From positions 3,782,001 through 3,846,000 of the forward strand of contig NZ_LT629788.1 in assembly GCF_900105805.1 (NCBI RefSeq): 64,000 nt of DNA. Reading direction: 5' to 3'. Origin of the DNA: Pseudomonas moraviensis (GTDB taxonomy: Bacteria; Pseudomonadota; Gammaproteobacteria; Pseudomonadales; Pseudomonadaceae). The position numbers were made by a program, and so were the translations under genes. Below are positions 1-7,914 of the stretch, piece by piece (the first letter of the stretch is position 1; each line of letters opens with the position of its first letter). The notes under the pieces are model-generated. The model was not told where the DNA came from, searched no databases, and saw only the letters and a program-made list of their open reading frames with translations.

Positions 1-42
1 ATCCGAATCTAGGTCTTTTACCGAATGGCCGCAACCGCAAAC

Positions 43-66
43 TGTGGGAGCGAGCCTGCTCGCGAA
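43..66 (+). repeat. REP element (single)
   Basis: A single copy of the palindromic P. fluorescens-type REP sequence, TGTGGGAGCGAGCCTGCTCG followed by CGAA. It lies in the gene-free edge of the window beyond the cyo terminator. No inverted partner is visible inside the window. Confidence 0.8.
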
Positions 67-100
67 TGGCAGCCCCCCGACCGAGCATTTTTCAGCCAAC

Positions 101-136
101 AAAAAACCCCGCACATATCTCAACGTGCGGGGTTTT
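101..136 (-). terminator. Rho-independent terminator of the cyo operon
   Basis: An inverted repeat (ACCCCGCAC / GTGCGGGGT) with an A-run on the plus strand, so a T-run follows the stem on the minus strand. It sits just beyond the cyoE stop codon. The T-runs on both sides would let it work in either direction. Confidence 0.85.
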
Positions 137-153
137 CCTGAAGCTTGCAAACC

Positions 154-1041
154 TTACGGCGCGTACGTCAGCAGCAGTTCTGTCGGCACCTTGAAGTCCA
201 GGGACATCATGACGCTCAACGCAGTGATGGTGAAGATCGAGAACACGAACAGCTTGCGTGCCCAGACGGTGTCATCGACTGCCTTGTAGCCGGTCCAGGC
301 CATGTACAGCCAGTACATGCCCATGGCGGCGGCGACGGCGAGGTAGCTCATGCCGGCGTAGCCGCTGAAGGTCAGCATCAAGGTCGCCACGAGGAACGCC
401 AGGATGTAGAGCAGGATGTGCTTCTTCGCCACCTGGATTCCGCGTTTCACTGGCAGCACCGGAATCGATGCGGCCAGGTAATCGTTGAAACGGAAAATCG
501 CGATAGCGTAGGAATGCGGCATCTGCCACAGGCTGAACATCACCAGCAGGGTCAGTGCGGCCATGTCGAAGCTGTTGGTCACAGCCACGTAACCGATCAC
601 TGGCGGCATGGCGCCCGACAGGCTGCCCACCAGCGTGCCGTGAACCGACTTGCGCTTGAGGTACAGGCTGTAGAAGCCGACGTAGATGATGAAGCCGATT
701 ACTGCGAACAGGGCAGCCAACGGGTTGGCCACCTTGTACAACAGGGCAACGCCGAGAACACCCAGAATGGTCGCGTAAACCAGGGCCAGTTTCAGGGAGA
801 TGAGGCCCTGGACCAGCACACGGTTCTTGGTGCGTTCCATCTTCAGGTCGATGTCGCGGTCGATGCAGTTGTTGAACACGCAACCGGAGGCCACGACCAG
901 AGAAGTACCGATCATGGCGGCCAGGAACACCGCCAGATCGACATGCCCTTTCGAGGCCAGGAAGAACCCGCCTGCCACAGAAAGCACGTTACCGAAAATG
1001 ATCCCCGGTTTGGTGATTTGGATAAAGTGCTTGAGCGACAT
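154..1041 (-). CDS. cyoE: Protoheme IX farnesyltransferase (heme O synthase)
   Basis: Integral inner-membrane UbiA-family prenyltransferase that transfers a farnesyl group to heme B to make heme O, the cofactor of the bo3 oxidase encoded next to it. The 295-residue product has the family's first Asp-rich motif (N57, D61, D65, then ERTKNR at 69-74), the conserved GSLSGAMPP stretch near 139-147 and the second polar loop with D187 before IPVLPV. Several hydrophobic helices fill the rest. It is the last gene of cyoABCDE, 10 bp after cyoD, and is followed by a terminator. A GAGG ribosome-binding site precedes the ATG. Length matches the family. Confidence 0.97.
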   Translation of the reverse strand: MSLKHFIQITKPGIIFGNVLSVAGGFFLASKGHVDLAVFLAAMIGTSLVVASGCVFNNCIDRDIDLKMERTKNRVLVQGLISLKLALVYATILGVLGVALLYKVANPLAALFAVIGFIIYVGFYSLYLKRKSVHGTLVGSLSGAMPPVIGYVAVTNSFDMAALTLLVMFSLWQMPHSYAIAIFRFNDYLAASIPVLPVKRGIQVAKKHILLYILAFLVATLMLTFSGYAGMSYLAVAAAMGMYWLYMAWTGYKAVDDTVWARKLFVFSIFTITALSVMMSLDFKVPTELLLTYAP

Positions 1042-1051
1042 CGGGTCTACC

Positions 1052-1387
1052 TCACTTCGCCATCATGTACGTGTGGATGCTGAACATGATCCACAGCGAC
1101 AGGCCAACCAGCAGCACGATCACAATCGCCGTGAAGACGAACGCGATCACGTTGTTACGCTGTGCAATGGAGCGGTCCAGGTGCAGGAAGTAATACAGGT
1201 GAACGATCACCTGGATCACTGCGAACAGCAGAACGATTGCCAGCGTCGTCGACTTCGGCAGGGTCGGGTACATCACCAGACCGAACGGAATAACGGTCAG
1301 GATTACCGACAGGATGAAGCCGATGGCGTACGACTTGACGCTGCCGTGGCCAGCATCGTGGCTGTCATGGGAGTGTGCATTAGCCAT
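1052..1387 (-). CDS. cyoD: Cytochrome bo3 ubiquinol oxidase subunit IV
   Basis: Small accessory subunit of the cytochrome bo3 quinol oxidase, thought to help assemble the CuB site in subunit I. The 111-residue protein has a short His/Asp-rich N-terminus and three predicted membrane helices, the normal CyoD topology. Its ATG overlaps the cyoC stop codon in a TAATG arrangement, so translation is probably coupled. Identity rests on length, topology and its place between cyoC and cyoE. Confidence 0.96.
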   Translation of the reverse strand: MANAHSHDSHDAGHGSVKSYAIGFILSVILTVIPFGLVMYPTLPKSTTLAIVLLFAVIQVIVHLYYFLHLDRSIAQRNNVIAFVFTAIVIVLLVGLSLWIMFSIHTYMMAK

Positions 1388-2010
1388 TACAGAGTCCCCA
1401 TCAGGTAAACAACGGTGAAGACGCAGATCCAGACCACGTCCAGGAAGTGCCAGAACAGGCTCAGGCAGCTCAGACGGGTCTTGTTGGTCGACGTCAGGCC
1501 ATGCTTGTTGACCTGATACATCATGATGCCCATCCAGATCAGACCGGCCGAAACGTGCAGACCGTGGGTACCGACCAGGGTGAAGAACGCCGACAGGAAG
1601 CCCGAACGGCTAGGACCGAAGCCCTCGGAGATCAGCAGGTGGAACTCGTTGATCTCCATGGCGATGAAGCCCGCGCCGAGCAGGAAGGTCATGAACAACC
1701 AGCCCAGGACCGCCTGCTTCTTGCCCTTGTACAACGCCAGCATGGCGAAGCCGTAGGTGATCGAACTGAACAACAGCAGAGCGGTTTCGCCCAGCACGTA
1801 TGGCAGTTCGAAGATGTCGTGGCCCGACGGGCCACCGGCAACGTTGTTTACCAGTACTGCGTACACCGCGAAGATCGACGCAAACAGAATGCAGTCGGTC
1901 ATCAGGTAGAGCCAGAAACCGTATACGGTCATCTCGCCCGAGTCGTGGTGATGGTCATCGTGCCCATGGTCACCATGGGCGTGTCCAACATTGGTCACTA
2001 AGTTCGACAT
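1387..2010 (-). CDS. cyoC: Cytochrome bo3 ubiquinol oxidase subunit III
   Basis: Heme-copper oxidase subunit III, 207 residues with five membrane helices and no redox cofactor, expected to stabilise subunit I. The first 25 residues are strikingly rich in His and Asp (HAHGDHGHDDHHHDSG), a common feature of pseudomonad CyoC. The end of the protein (WHFLDVVWICVFTVVYLMG) is the conserved final helix of the family. The gene follows cyoB by 3 bp and overlaps cyoD by one base. Confidence 0.97.
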   Translation of the reverse strand: MSNLVTNVGHAHGDHGHDDHHHDSGEMTVYGFWLYLMTDCILFASIFAVYAVLVNNVAGGPSGHDIFELPYVLGETALLLFSSITYGFAMLALYKGKKQAVLGWLFMTFLLGAGFIAMEINEFHLLISEGFGPSRSGFLSAFFTLVGTHGLHVSAGLIWMGIMMYQVNKHGLTSTNKTRLSCLSLFWHFLDVVWICVFTVVYLMGTL

Positions 2011-2013
2011 GGT

Positions 2014-4044
2014 TTAAGCCTGTTCCAACGAGGTTTCAACACGGGTGGCGTTGGCCGGGATTTTCCCTGCCGCGACCAGACGCTTGTGCTGCTCGGCTTC
2101 GATACGCTCGATCGTTTCAACCGGAACCATATAGCCCTGGTCGTCACGTGCAGCGTGGATCACGAAGTAAACGACGGTGCCTACCAGGCTCGCGATCGCC
2201 AGCCACCAGATGTGCCAGATCATCGCGAAACCGAAGACGGTCAACAGCGCGCCCATCACCACGCCGGTGGCGGTGTTGTTCGGCATGTGGATCGGCTCGT
2301 ACTTGGCCGGACGCTGGTACGCAGTACCGTTTTCCTTGGCCTCGGTGAACGGGTCGATGCAGTCAGCCTTAGGCAGCACAGCGAAGTTGTAGAACGGTGG
2401 TGGCGACGAGGTCGACCATTCCAGCGTGTGCGCATTCCACGGGTCACCGTGATCGCAAACGTTCTCTGGCTTGTTGCGGTCACGCACACTGACGTACAGC
2501 TGGATCAGTTGGCAGGCGATACCGGCAGCAATCATCACCGCACCGAACATGGCAACGTACAGGTACGGTACCCACTCAGGGTTGGTGGTGGCGTTCAGAC
2601 GACGGGTCATGCCCATGAAGCCCAGTGCATAGAGCGGCATGAACGCGACGAAGAAGCCCGAGATCCAGAACCAGAACGCTGCTTTGCCCCAGCCTTCGTG
2701 CAGCTTGAAGCCGAACGCTTTCGGGAAGTAGAACGCGAAGCCAGCGATGTAACCGAATACCGCACCGCCGATGATCACGTTGTGGAAGTGCGCGATCACG
2801 AACAGGCTGTTGTGCAGCACGAAGTCAGCACCCGGAATGGCCAGCAGTACGCCGGTCATGCCGCCGATGGCGAAGGTCACCATGAAGCCCAGGGTCCACA
2901 TTACCTGGCTGGTGAAGCGCAGACGGCCCTGGTAGATGGTGAACAGCCAGTTGAACAGCTTCACACCCGTCGGGATGGAAATCAGCATCGTCGCCAGACC
3001 GAAGAAGGCGTTGACGCTTGCACCCGAACCCATGGTGAAGAAGTGGTGCAGCCAGACCATGAAGCCCAGTACCGAGATCGCGCCCGAGGCGTAGATCATC
3101 GAGTGGTGGCCGAACAGTTTCTTGCCGGTGAAGGCCGAGATCACTTCCGAGAAGATGCCGAAAGCCGGCAGGATCAGGATGTAAACCTCAGGGTGGCCCC
3201 ACGCCCAGAACAGGTTGACGTACATCATCGGATTGCCACCAAGTTCATTGGTGAAAATGTGGAAATCCATGTAACGGTCAAGGGTCAGCAGTGCCAGGGT
3301 CGCGGTCAGGATCGGGAACGAAGCCACGATCAGAACGTTTGCCCAGGTGCAGGTCCAGGTGAAGATCGGCATGTCCATCAGTTTCATGCCAGGGGTACGC
3401 ATTTTCAGTACGGTCGCGAGGAAGTTGACCCCGGTTAACGTCGTACCCAATCCGGATAGCTGTAGCGCCCAGATGTAGTAATCCATACCTACGCCAGGAC
3501 TGTATTGCAGACCCGACAGCGGCGGATACGCAACCCAACCGGTCTTGGCGAATTCACCGATACCCAGCGACAGGTTGATCAGCACAACGCCGGATACCAG
3601 CAGCCAGAAGCTCAGGGAGTTCAGGAACGGGAAGGCAACGTCACGCGCACCGATCTGCAGCGGCACTGCAAGGTTCATCAGGCCGGTGAAGAATGGCATC
3701 GCCATGAAGATGATCATGATCACACCGTGAGCGGTGAAGATCTGGTCATAGTGTTCAGGTGGCAGGTAGCCAGGCGAACCCTCGGTGGCCATGGCCAGCT
3801 GGGTACGCATCATGATCGCGTCGGCAAAGCCGCGCAGCAGCATGACCATGGCGACGATGATGTACATCACGCCGATTTTCTTGTGGTCGACCGAAGTCAG
3901 CCACTCAGTCCACAGGTACGTCCACTTCTTGAAGTAAGTGATCGCAGCGAACAGTGCCAGACCACCGAGGGCGATCATGGCGATGGTCACCATCACGATC
4001 GGCTCGTGGAATGGGACTGCTTCCCAACTTAATTTACCAAACAT
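2014..4044 (-). CDS. cyoB: Cytochrome bo3 ubiquinol oxidase subunit I
   Basis: Catalytic subunit of the proton-pumping quinol oxidase that reduces oxygen to water. All known metal ligands are visible and fall on the same numbers as in the E. coli enzyme: H106 and H421 for low-spin heme b, H419 for heme o, and H284, H333 and H334 for CuB, with Y288 four residues after H284 for the His-Tyr crosslink. D135 (D channel) and K362 (K channel) are also present, so proton pumping should be intact. The product is 676 residues. It lies 3 bp after cyoA, with GGAG before the ATG. Confidence 0.98.
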   Translation of the reverse strand: MFGKLSWEAVPFHEPIVMVTIAMIALGGLALFAAITYFKKWTYLWTEWLTSVDHKKIGVMYIIVAMVMLLRGFADAIMMRTQLAMATEGSPGYLPPEHYDQIFTAHGVIMIIFMAMPFFTGLMNLAVPLQIGARDVAFPFLNSLSFWLLVSGVVLINLSLGIGEFAKTGWVAYPPLSGLQYSPGVGMDYYIWALQLSGLGTTLTGVNFLATVLKMRTPGMKLMDMPIFTWTCTWANVLIVASFPILTATLALLTLDRYMDFHIFTNELGGNPMMYVNLFWAWGHPEVYILILPAFGIFSEVISAFTGKKLFGHHSMIYASGAISVLGFMVWLHHFFTMGSGASVNAFFGLATMLISIPTGVKLFNWLFTIYQGRLRFTSQVMWTLGFMVTFAIGGMTGVLLAIPGADFVLHNSLFVIAHFHNVIIGGAVFGYIAGFAFYFPKAFGFKLHEGWGKAAFWFWISGFFVAFMPLYALGFMGMTRRLNATTNPEWVPYLYVAMFGAVMIAAGIACQLIQLYVSVRDRNKPENVCDHGDPWNAHTLEWSTSSPPPFYNFAVLPKADCIDPFTEAKENGTAYQRPAKYEPIHMPNNTATGVVMGALLTVFGFAMIWHIWWLAIASLVGTVVYFVIHAARDDQGYMVPVETIERIEAEQHKRLVAAGKIPANATRVETSLEQA

Positions 4045-4047
4045 CGT

Positions 4048-4989
4048 TTACTCCTCTGCCCCGGCAGCTGAATGCGAACCCGCGTCAATATCCGTGGCCG
4101 CCACTTCTTTCTCTTTCTTCTCGTGCTTCAGCGGCTTGCCCGGCTTCATACCTTCGTACTTGTCGACGATGATCTGGAACTGGTTCGGCGTGACCGACGA
4201 GTAGAGCTCGACTGGGTTGTTCTGGCTCGGTTTGGCCAGGGCTGCGTATTCAGCCTGATCAAGCTGTTTAGGCGACTTCTTGACTTCACTGACCCAGGCG
4301 TCGAAATCTTCCTGAGTGGTGGAGATAGCCTTGAATTTCATACCGGTGAAACCGGCGCCGCTGTAGTTGGCGGAGATACCGTCCATTTCAGCGTTGCGGT
4401 CGGCGATCAGGTGCAGCTTGGTCTGCATGCCCGCCATCGCGTAGATCTGGCCGCCCAGGCCCGGGATGAAGAACGAGTTCATCACGGCGTCGGAGGTGAT
4501 CTTGAAGTTGATTGGCGTGTGCGCCGGGAACACGATCTTGTTGACCGTGGCGATGCCTTGTTCCGGATAGATGAACAGCCACTTCCAGTCCAGCGCGACG
4601 ACTTCGATGGTCACCGGCTTGACGTCAGACTCGATCGGACGATACGGGTCCAGCTCGTGAGTCGAGATGTAAGTGATGTAACCCAGGGCGATGATGATCA
4701 GCACCGGGATGGTCCATACGGCCACTTCGATCTTGGTCGAGTGCGACCACTTCGGCGTGTAGACGGCGTTCTTGTTCGAAGCGCGGTACTTCCAGGCAAA
4801 CAGGAAGGTCATGACGATGACCGGCACGACGACCAACAGCATCAGCAGCGTGGCGGTGATGATCAGGTTGCGCTGTTCCAGGCCGACCTGGCCCGTTGGA
4901 TTGAGCAAGGTCATGTTGCAGCCTCCCAGCAGCAACGTGCCGAGCAGCGGCACTAGGCCTAGTAATCTGGGGTACCTGTTTTTACTCAT
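4048..4989 (-). CDS. cyoA: Cytochrome bo3 ubiquinol oxidase subunit II (lipoprotein)
   Basis: Subunit II of the bo3 quinol oxidase. I chose the ATG at 4989, which has GAGG upstream and begins a clean lipoprotein signal (MSKNRYPRLL..., lipobox LLGGC, Cys24). An in-frame start at 5043 would put 18 unrelated residues in front of that signal. After the lipidated cysteine come two membrane helices and a periplasmic cupredoxin-like domain. As expected for a quinol rather than cytochrome c oxidase, I see no CuA Cys pair. The product is 313 residues. It is the first gene of the cyo operon, with a long upstream region. Confidence 0.96.
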   Translation of the reverse strand: MSKNRYPRLLGLVPLLGTLLLGGCNMTLLNPTGQVGLEQRNLIITATLLMLLVVVPVIVMTFLFAWKYRASNKNAVYTPKWSHSTKIEVAVWTIPVLIIIALGYITYISTHELDPYRPIESDVKPVTIEVVALDWKWLFIYPEQGIATVNKIVFPAHTPINFKITSDAVMNSFFIPGLGGQIYAMAGMQTKLHLIADRNAEMDGISANYSGAGFTGMKFKAISTTQEDFDAWVSEVKKSPKQLDQAEYAALAKPSQNNPVELYSSVTPNQFQIIVDKYEGMKPGKPLKHEKKEKEVAATDIDAGSHSAAGAEE

Positions 4990-5218
4990 CTCACGACCTC
5001 TAAAGCAGCTTGCGCAATGCAGTTGGGTTTTGATCGCCAACACTTCACCCTGCCAAGGGTTGGCATTTTCTTTGGATTGAATAAGGGCCGCCCGTCGCGC
5101 GTCTCACGCTCGACAAAACCTTGGGACAGCGTTCAGTTCTTATTCGAATTCGTGGTCAAAGGCCTTGTTACAGACCAATTCCATTTGGTGCGGAAAATTG
5201 GAAAGGCACCGACACCTG

Positions 5219-5254
5219 GGTGTCTCGAAAGCCTCGCGGCTCGCTCGACACCCG
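5219..5254. other. Imperfect hairpin in the putative cyo leader
   Basis: Outer arms GGGTGTC and GACACCC match perfectly and enclose an inner AGCC/GGCT pairing. If the cyo transcript starts near 5305, this lies in its 5' untranslated region. There is no T-run, so it is not a simple terminator. Function unknown. Confidence 0.4.
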
Positions 5255-5668
5255 ACCTCCTGATCAGTTCCTTGATAAAGGCTGAACAGCGCCGGGAATT
5301 CAGTGCGGGCGATTGTAGATAGGTAGCGCCCTATACACCATGTCTTATCCCGAAATAATTTTTATCACTCAGAGCAACAATCCATCGCCATTTTTGCAAA
5401 AGTTGCGGGTGTTATTGAAAGCTCTTCTCAACAAACCCGGCAAAATGTGCACATGTAACCGCCTCAAATCAGACAGCTCTGCGAGCCGCCTGCGAGCGCC
5501 TGACCGGCGCAAAGCCCGATATTCCAAGGCCTTCGCCTACATGCCGGGGCCTGTTAAAACTGCCTGATCCGGCACCTCCGCCCTGAAGCCCGAAATCGTC
5601 GAAACTGGCCAATGTTTTTATGTAACAGGCGGCCAATCCGCCGCATCCCGAGCCCCTGCGACAGCCTG

Positions 5669-5689
5669 TGTGTGACAACATGTCGCACA
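5669..5689. promoter_or_regulatory. Near-perfect inverted repeat, possible operator
   Basis: TGTGTGACA, spacer ACA, TGTCGCACA: eight of nine positions of the arms are complementary. It lies between the dsbB terminator and the cyo upstream region. The form resembles a dimeric repressor site, but I cannot name the regulator. Confidence 0.35.
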
Positions 5690-5745
5690 CTTGCCGCATG
5701 CTTCATTGCCGTTCGTCACGGTGTTTTCACAAACGCTCTGAAATG

Positions 5746-5787
5746 CAAAACGCCTCGATTTTCAGCAGCGAAAATCGGGGCGTTTTG
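5746..5787 (-). terminator. Terminator downstream of dsbB
   Basis: Long inverted repeat (CAAAACGCC...GATTTT, then AAAATC...GGGCGTTTTG) 30 bp beyond the dsbB stop codon, with T-rich tails on both strands. Confidence 0.8.
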
Positions 5788-5816
5788 TTTATCGGCACTC
5801 CCGCGCAAAAGTTGAC

Positions 5817-6326
5817 TCAGCGCAGCGCTTTTCGATTACGCGAGGTCAGCAGCGGCACCAGAATCACCACCAGCACGAACGCCACCAGCGCCCACTGCGC
5901 CAGCGACAGACCGAGGATCGGCGGATACGGCGTCGAGCAGAAACCGTCGACCTGGAAGCCCAGCGGGAAGATCTTCGCCAGCGGCAGATCATCGACAATC
6001 GGCTGCAGCACATCGACGCCACAACTGACCGCCGGATAGAACTGCGTATAGACGTGATGCCCGGCCACAGCGGCCCCGGCAAGCGCACAGATCACCACCA
6101 GCGTTTCGAACACGGTGATGCTGCGACGGCTGCGCATGCCCGCGCCGATGAAGGCGAACAGTGCGATCAGCAGCAATGCATAGCGCTGCAGAATGCACAG
6201 CGGGCACGGTGCCTCACCCAAGACGATCTGCATGTACAGCGCACCGCCGATCAACGCCAGGCAGATGATCCCCAGCAGCACCAGATAGCGCCGCTCACGT
6301 CCCAACCGCATCGTTTCCTCGCTCAT
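5817..6326 (-). CDS. dsbB: Disulfide bond formation protein B
   Basis: Inner-membrane quinone reductase that reoxidises the periplasmic thiol oxidase DsbA. The 169-residue protein has four membrane helices and both catalytic cysteine pairs: C41-x-x-C44 in the first periplasmic loop and C101/C129 in the second. Length and spacing fit DsbB. It passes electrons to ubiquinone, which links it functionally to the neighbouring cyo oxidase. It has its own terminator. Pseudomonads often carry more than one DsbB paralogue, and which one this is cannot be told from sequence alone. Confidence 0.95.
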   Translation of the reverse strand: MSEETMRLGRERRYLVLLGIICLALIGGALYMQIVLGEAPCPLCILQRYALLLIALFAFIGAGMRSRRSITVFETLVVICALAGAAVAGHHVYTQFYPAVSCGVDVLQPIVDDLPLAKIFPLGFQVDGFCSTPYPPILGLSLAQWALVAFVLVVILVPLLTSRNRKALR

Positions 6327-6455
6327 TGCCTTTCCCTTGTAAGTCCATGGTCCAGCCGGCCGGCGGCTGAAATTGTCGCAAGTCTACACCGGGGCAATAA
6401 ACGATAAAGCGGTTAAGGAATGATTAACCAACAAAGCTTTGTGGCGCGCAGAAGA

Positions 6456-6546
6456 TTCGCGAGCAGGCTCGCTCCCACAATGGATCTGCGTCGGACACAA
6501 ACTCTGTGAACAATGCAAAACCTGTAGGAGTGAGCCTGCTCGCGAT
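6456..6546. repeat. REPIN (two inverted REPs)
   Basis: Inverted pair of REP sequences (TTCGCGAGCAGGCTCGCTCC and, after about 40 bp, GTAGGAGTGAGCCTGCTCGC) between dsbB and hmp. The two arms belong to slightly different subtypes (CTCGCTCCCACA versus CTCACTCCTACA). Confidence 0.85.
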
Positions 6547-6569
6547 GCAGACGACTCGGTCGTTGACGG

Positions 6570-7751
6570 CTATTCCAAAGCAGAAGCCGGCCCGAAGAAC
6601 TCGTAACGGCTCTGTTTCTCCGGCACGCCCAACGCTTTCAGATGCCGCTTGATCGCGCCCATGAACCCTTTCGGCCCGAGGAAGTACGCATCGACATCAC
6701 GCTGCGCCGGCAACCATTCGCCGAGCAGCTCTTCACTGAGCATGCCGACCTTGTCCGCCGCCGGGCTCACGCCGTCTTCTTCGGCGTAGCAATAGAAGCG
6801 CTTGAGCTGTGGATGACGTTCAGCCAGCCCATCGACCCAGTCACGGAACGCGTGGACGCTGCCGTTTCGCGCGCAGTGGATAAAATGCACCGGACGCTCG
6901 GTCTCCAACGCCGCTTCCAGCATCGCTAGCGTTGGGGTAATGCCGACACCGCCGCTGATCAGCACCAGCGGTTTGTCGCTGGCCGCCAGGGTGAATTCGC
7001 CGGATGGCGGGAACAGTTGAATGCTTGAGCCGACCTGCAGTTGATCATGCAGATAATTCGACGCGCGGCCACCCGGTTCACGCTTGACGCTGATGCGGTA
7101 CTGGCCGTGATTGGCCAGTGCCGACAGCGAATAGTTGCGGCGGATTTCTTCGCCATCGAGGTGCAGCTTCATGCCGATGTACTGACCCGGTTCAGCCGCA
7201 AGAATCGGCCCTTTGTCCGCCGGCTCGAAGTAGAAAGAGGTGATTTCGGCGCTCTCTTGCACTTTCGCGGTGACGATGAACTCCCGCGCACCGCGCCAGC
7301 CGCCGACCGCGTGTTCCTTCTGATCGTAGATCGCGGTTTCCGCGCCGATCAGGATGTCGGCCAGTTGCCCGTACGCCGCGCCCCAGGCGCTCATCACTTC
7401 GGGCGTAGCGATCTCTTCACCGAGCACTTCGGAAATGGCCCGCAGCAGGCAGGTGCCGACGATCGGGTAGTGCTCCGGCAGAATCTGCAGGGCGACGTGC
7501 TTGTTGATGATCTTCGCCACCAGATCGCCCAACTGGTCGAGCTGATCGATGTGCCGGGCATACATCAGCACGCCGTTAGCCAAGGCACGCGGCTGATCGC
7601 CACTGGCCTGGTGCGCCTGGTTGAACAGCGGGCGTACTTGCGGGTATTCGGAAAGCATCATGCGGTAAAAGTGCGTGATCAACGCCTCGCCGCCGCTTTC
7701 CAGCAGAGGCACGGTGGATTTGACGATGGCACGATCCTGGACGCTAAGCAT
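6570..7751 (-). CDS. hmp: Flavohemoglobin, nitric oxide dioxygenase
   Basis: Cytosolic NO dioxygenase that converts NO and O2 to nitrate using NAD(P)H, and so protects respiration. The first 140 residues are a globin domain with the proximal heme ligand H85, the distal pocket Y29 (B10) and Q53. An FAD domain follows with the R-x-Y-S motif (RNYSLS near 210), then an NAD domain with GGVGITP near 268. The length of 393 residues is typical. It is divergent from norR, whose product should activate it. The intergenic region carries three NorR-type sites and a candidate sigma-54 promoter. Pseudomonads also call this gene fhp. Confidence 0.97.
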   Translation of the reverse strand: MLSVQDRAIVKSTVPLLESGGEALITHFYRMMLSEYPQVRPLFNQAHQASGDQPRALANGVLMYARHIDQLDQLGDLVAKIINKHVALQILPEHYPIVGTCLLRAISEVLGEEIATPEVMSAWGAAYGQLADILIGAETAIYDQKEHAVGGWRGAREFIVTAKVQESAEITSFYFEPADKGPILAAEPGQYIGMKLHLDGEEIRRNYSLSALANHGQYRISVKREPGGRASNYLHDQLQVGSSIQLFPPSGEFTLAASDKPLVLISGGVGITPTLAMLEAALETERPVHFIHCARNGSVHAFRDWVDGLAERHPQLKRFYCYAEEDGVSPAADKVGMLSEELLGEWLPAQRDVDAYFLGPKGFMGAIKRHLKALGVPEKQSRYEFFGPASALE

Positions 7752-7793
7752 AAGGTGACTCCTGCGCTTTCTTGAAAGATTGCTCTGGAGGTA

Positions 7794-7810
7794 TCAGCTT
7801 TCGTGCCAAC
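7794..7810 (-). promoter_or_regulatory. Candidate sigma-54 promoter of hmp
   Basis: On the minus strand TTGGCACG is a near-perfect -24 element. The -12 position reads CTGA instead of TTGC, so GG is followed after ten bases by GA rather than GC. It lies about 43 bp upstream of the hmp ATG and 40-100 bp downstream of the NorR-type sites, the right geometry for an enhancer-dependent promoter. The imperfect -12 lowers confidence. Confidence 0.55.
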
Positions 7811-7849
7811 TTATTAATTGTTTAAATTCAATGAGTTGAAACCTACATA

Positions 7850-7905
7850 GTCATTTCGACACAAATGCACGTATAGTCATCACGACTACACTTTGTCTCT
7901 TTGAC
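7850..7905. promoter_or_regulatory. Three NorR-type enhancer sites
   Basis: Three GT-N7-AC sequences: GTCATTTCGAC (7850-7860), GTCATCACGAC (7876-7886) and GTCTCTTTGAC (7895-7905). The middle one sits in a perfect TAGTC-N5-GACTA palindrome. Three such sites upstream of a sigma-54 promoter is the known architecture for NorR-controlled genes. The last site ends 9 bp before the norR ATG, so NorR binding may also limit its own expression. Confidence 0.75.
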
Positions 7906-7914
7906 TACATCACC

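Larger units (their letters stand above)
4990..5816. other. Gene-free region upstream of cyoA
   Basis: About 0.8 kb without a convincing gene. Short open frames on both strands lack a ribosome-binding site and protein-like composition. It must hold the cyo promoter (a possible minus-strand -10, TACAAT, at 5312-5317). It also contains an imperfect hairpin at 5219-5254, a near-palindrome at 5669-5689 and the dsbB terminator at 5746-5787. A small RNA or regulatory leader here cannot be excluded. Confidence 0.6.

Noticed and set aside
5340..5567. Small open frame in the cyoA-dsbB spacer
   Set aside because: It has no ribosome-binding site, and its Arg/Ser/Pro-rich composition looks random. It was left as gene-free sequence.
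6456..6546. Paired palindromes as CRISPR repeats or att sites
   Set aside because: They are dispersed inverted REP pairs with the P. fluorescens core, not regularly spaced direct repeats, and no integrase or cas gene is present.
7821..7836. Possible ANR/FNR box in the hmp-norR intergenic region
   Set aside because: TTGTT-TAAA-TTCAA matches the TTGAT-N4-ATCAA consensus at too few of the key positions, and the NorR-type sites explain the regulation better.
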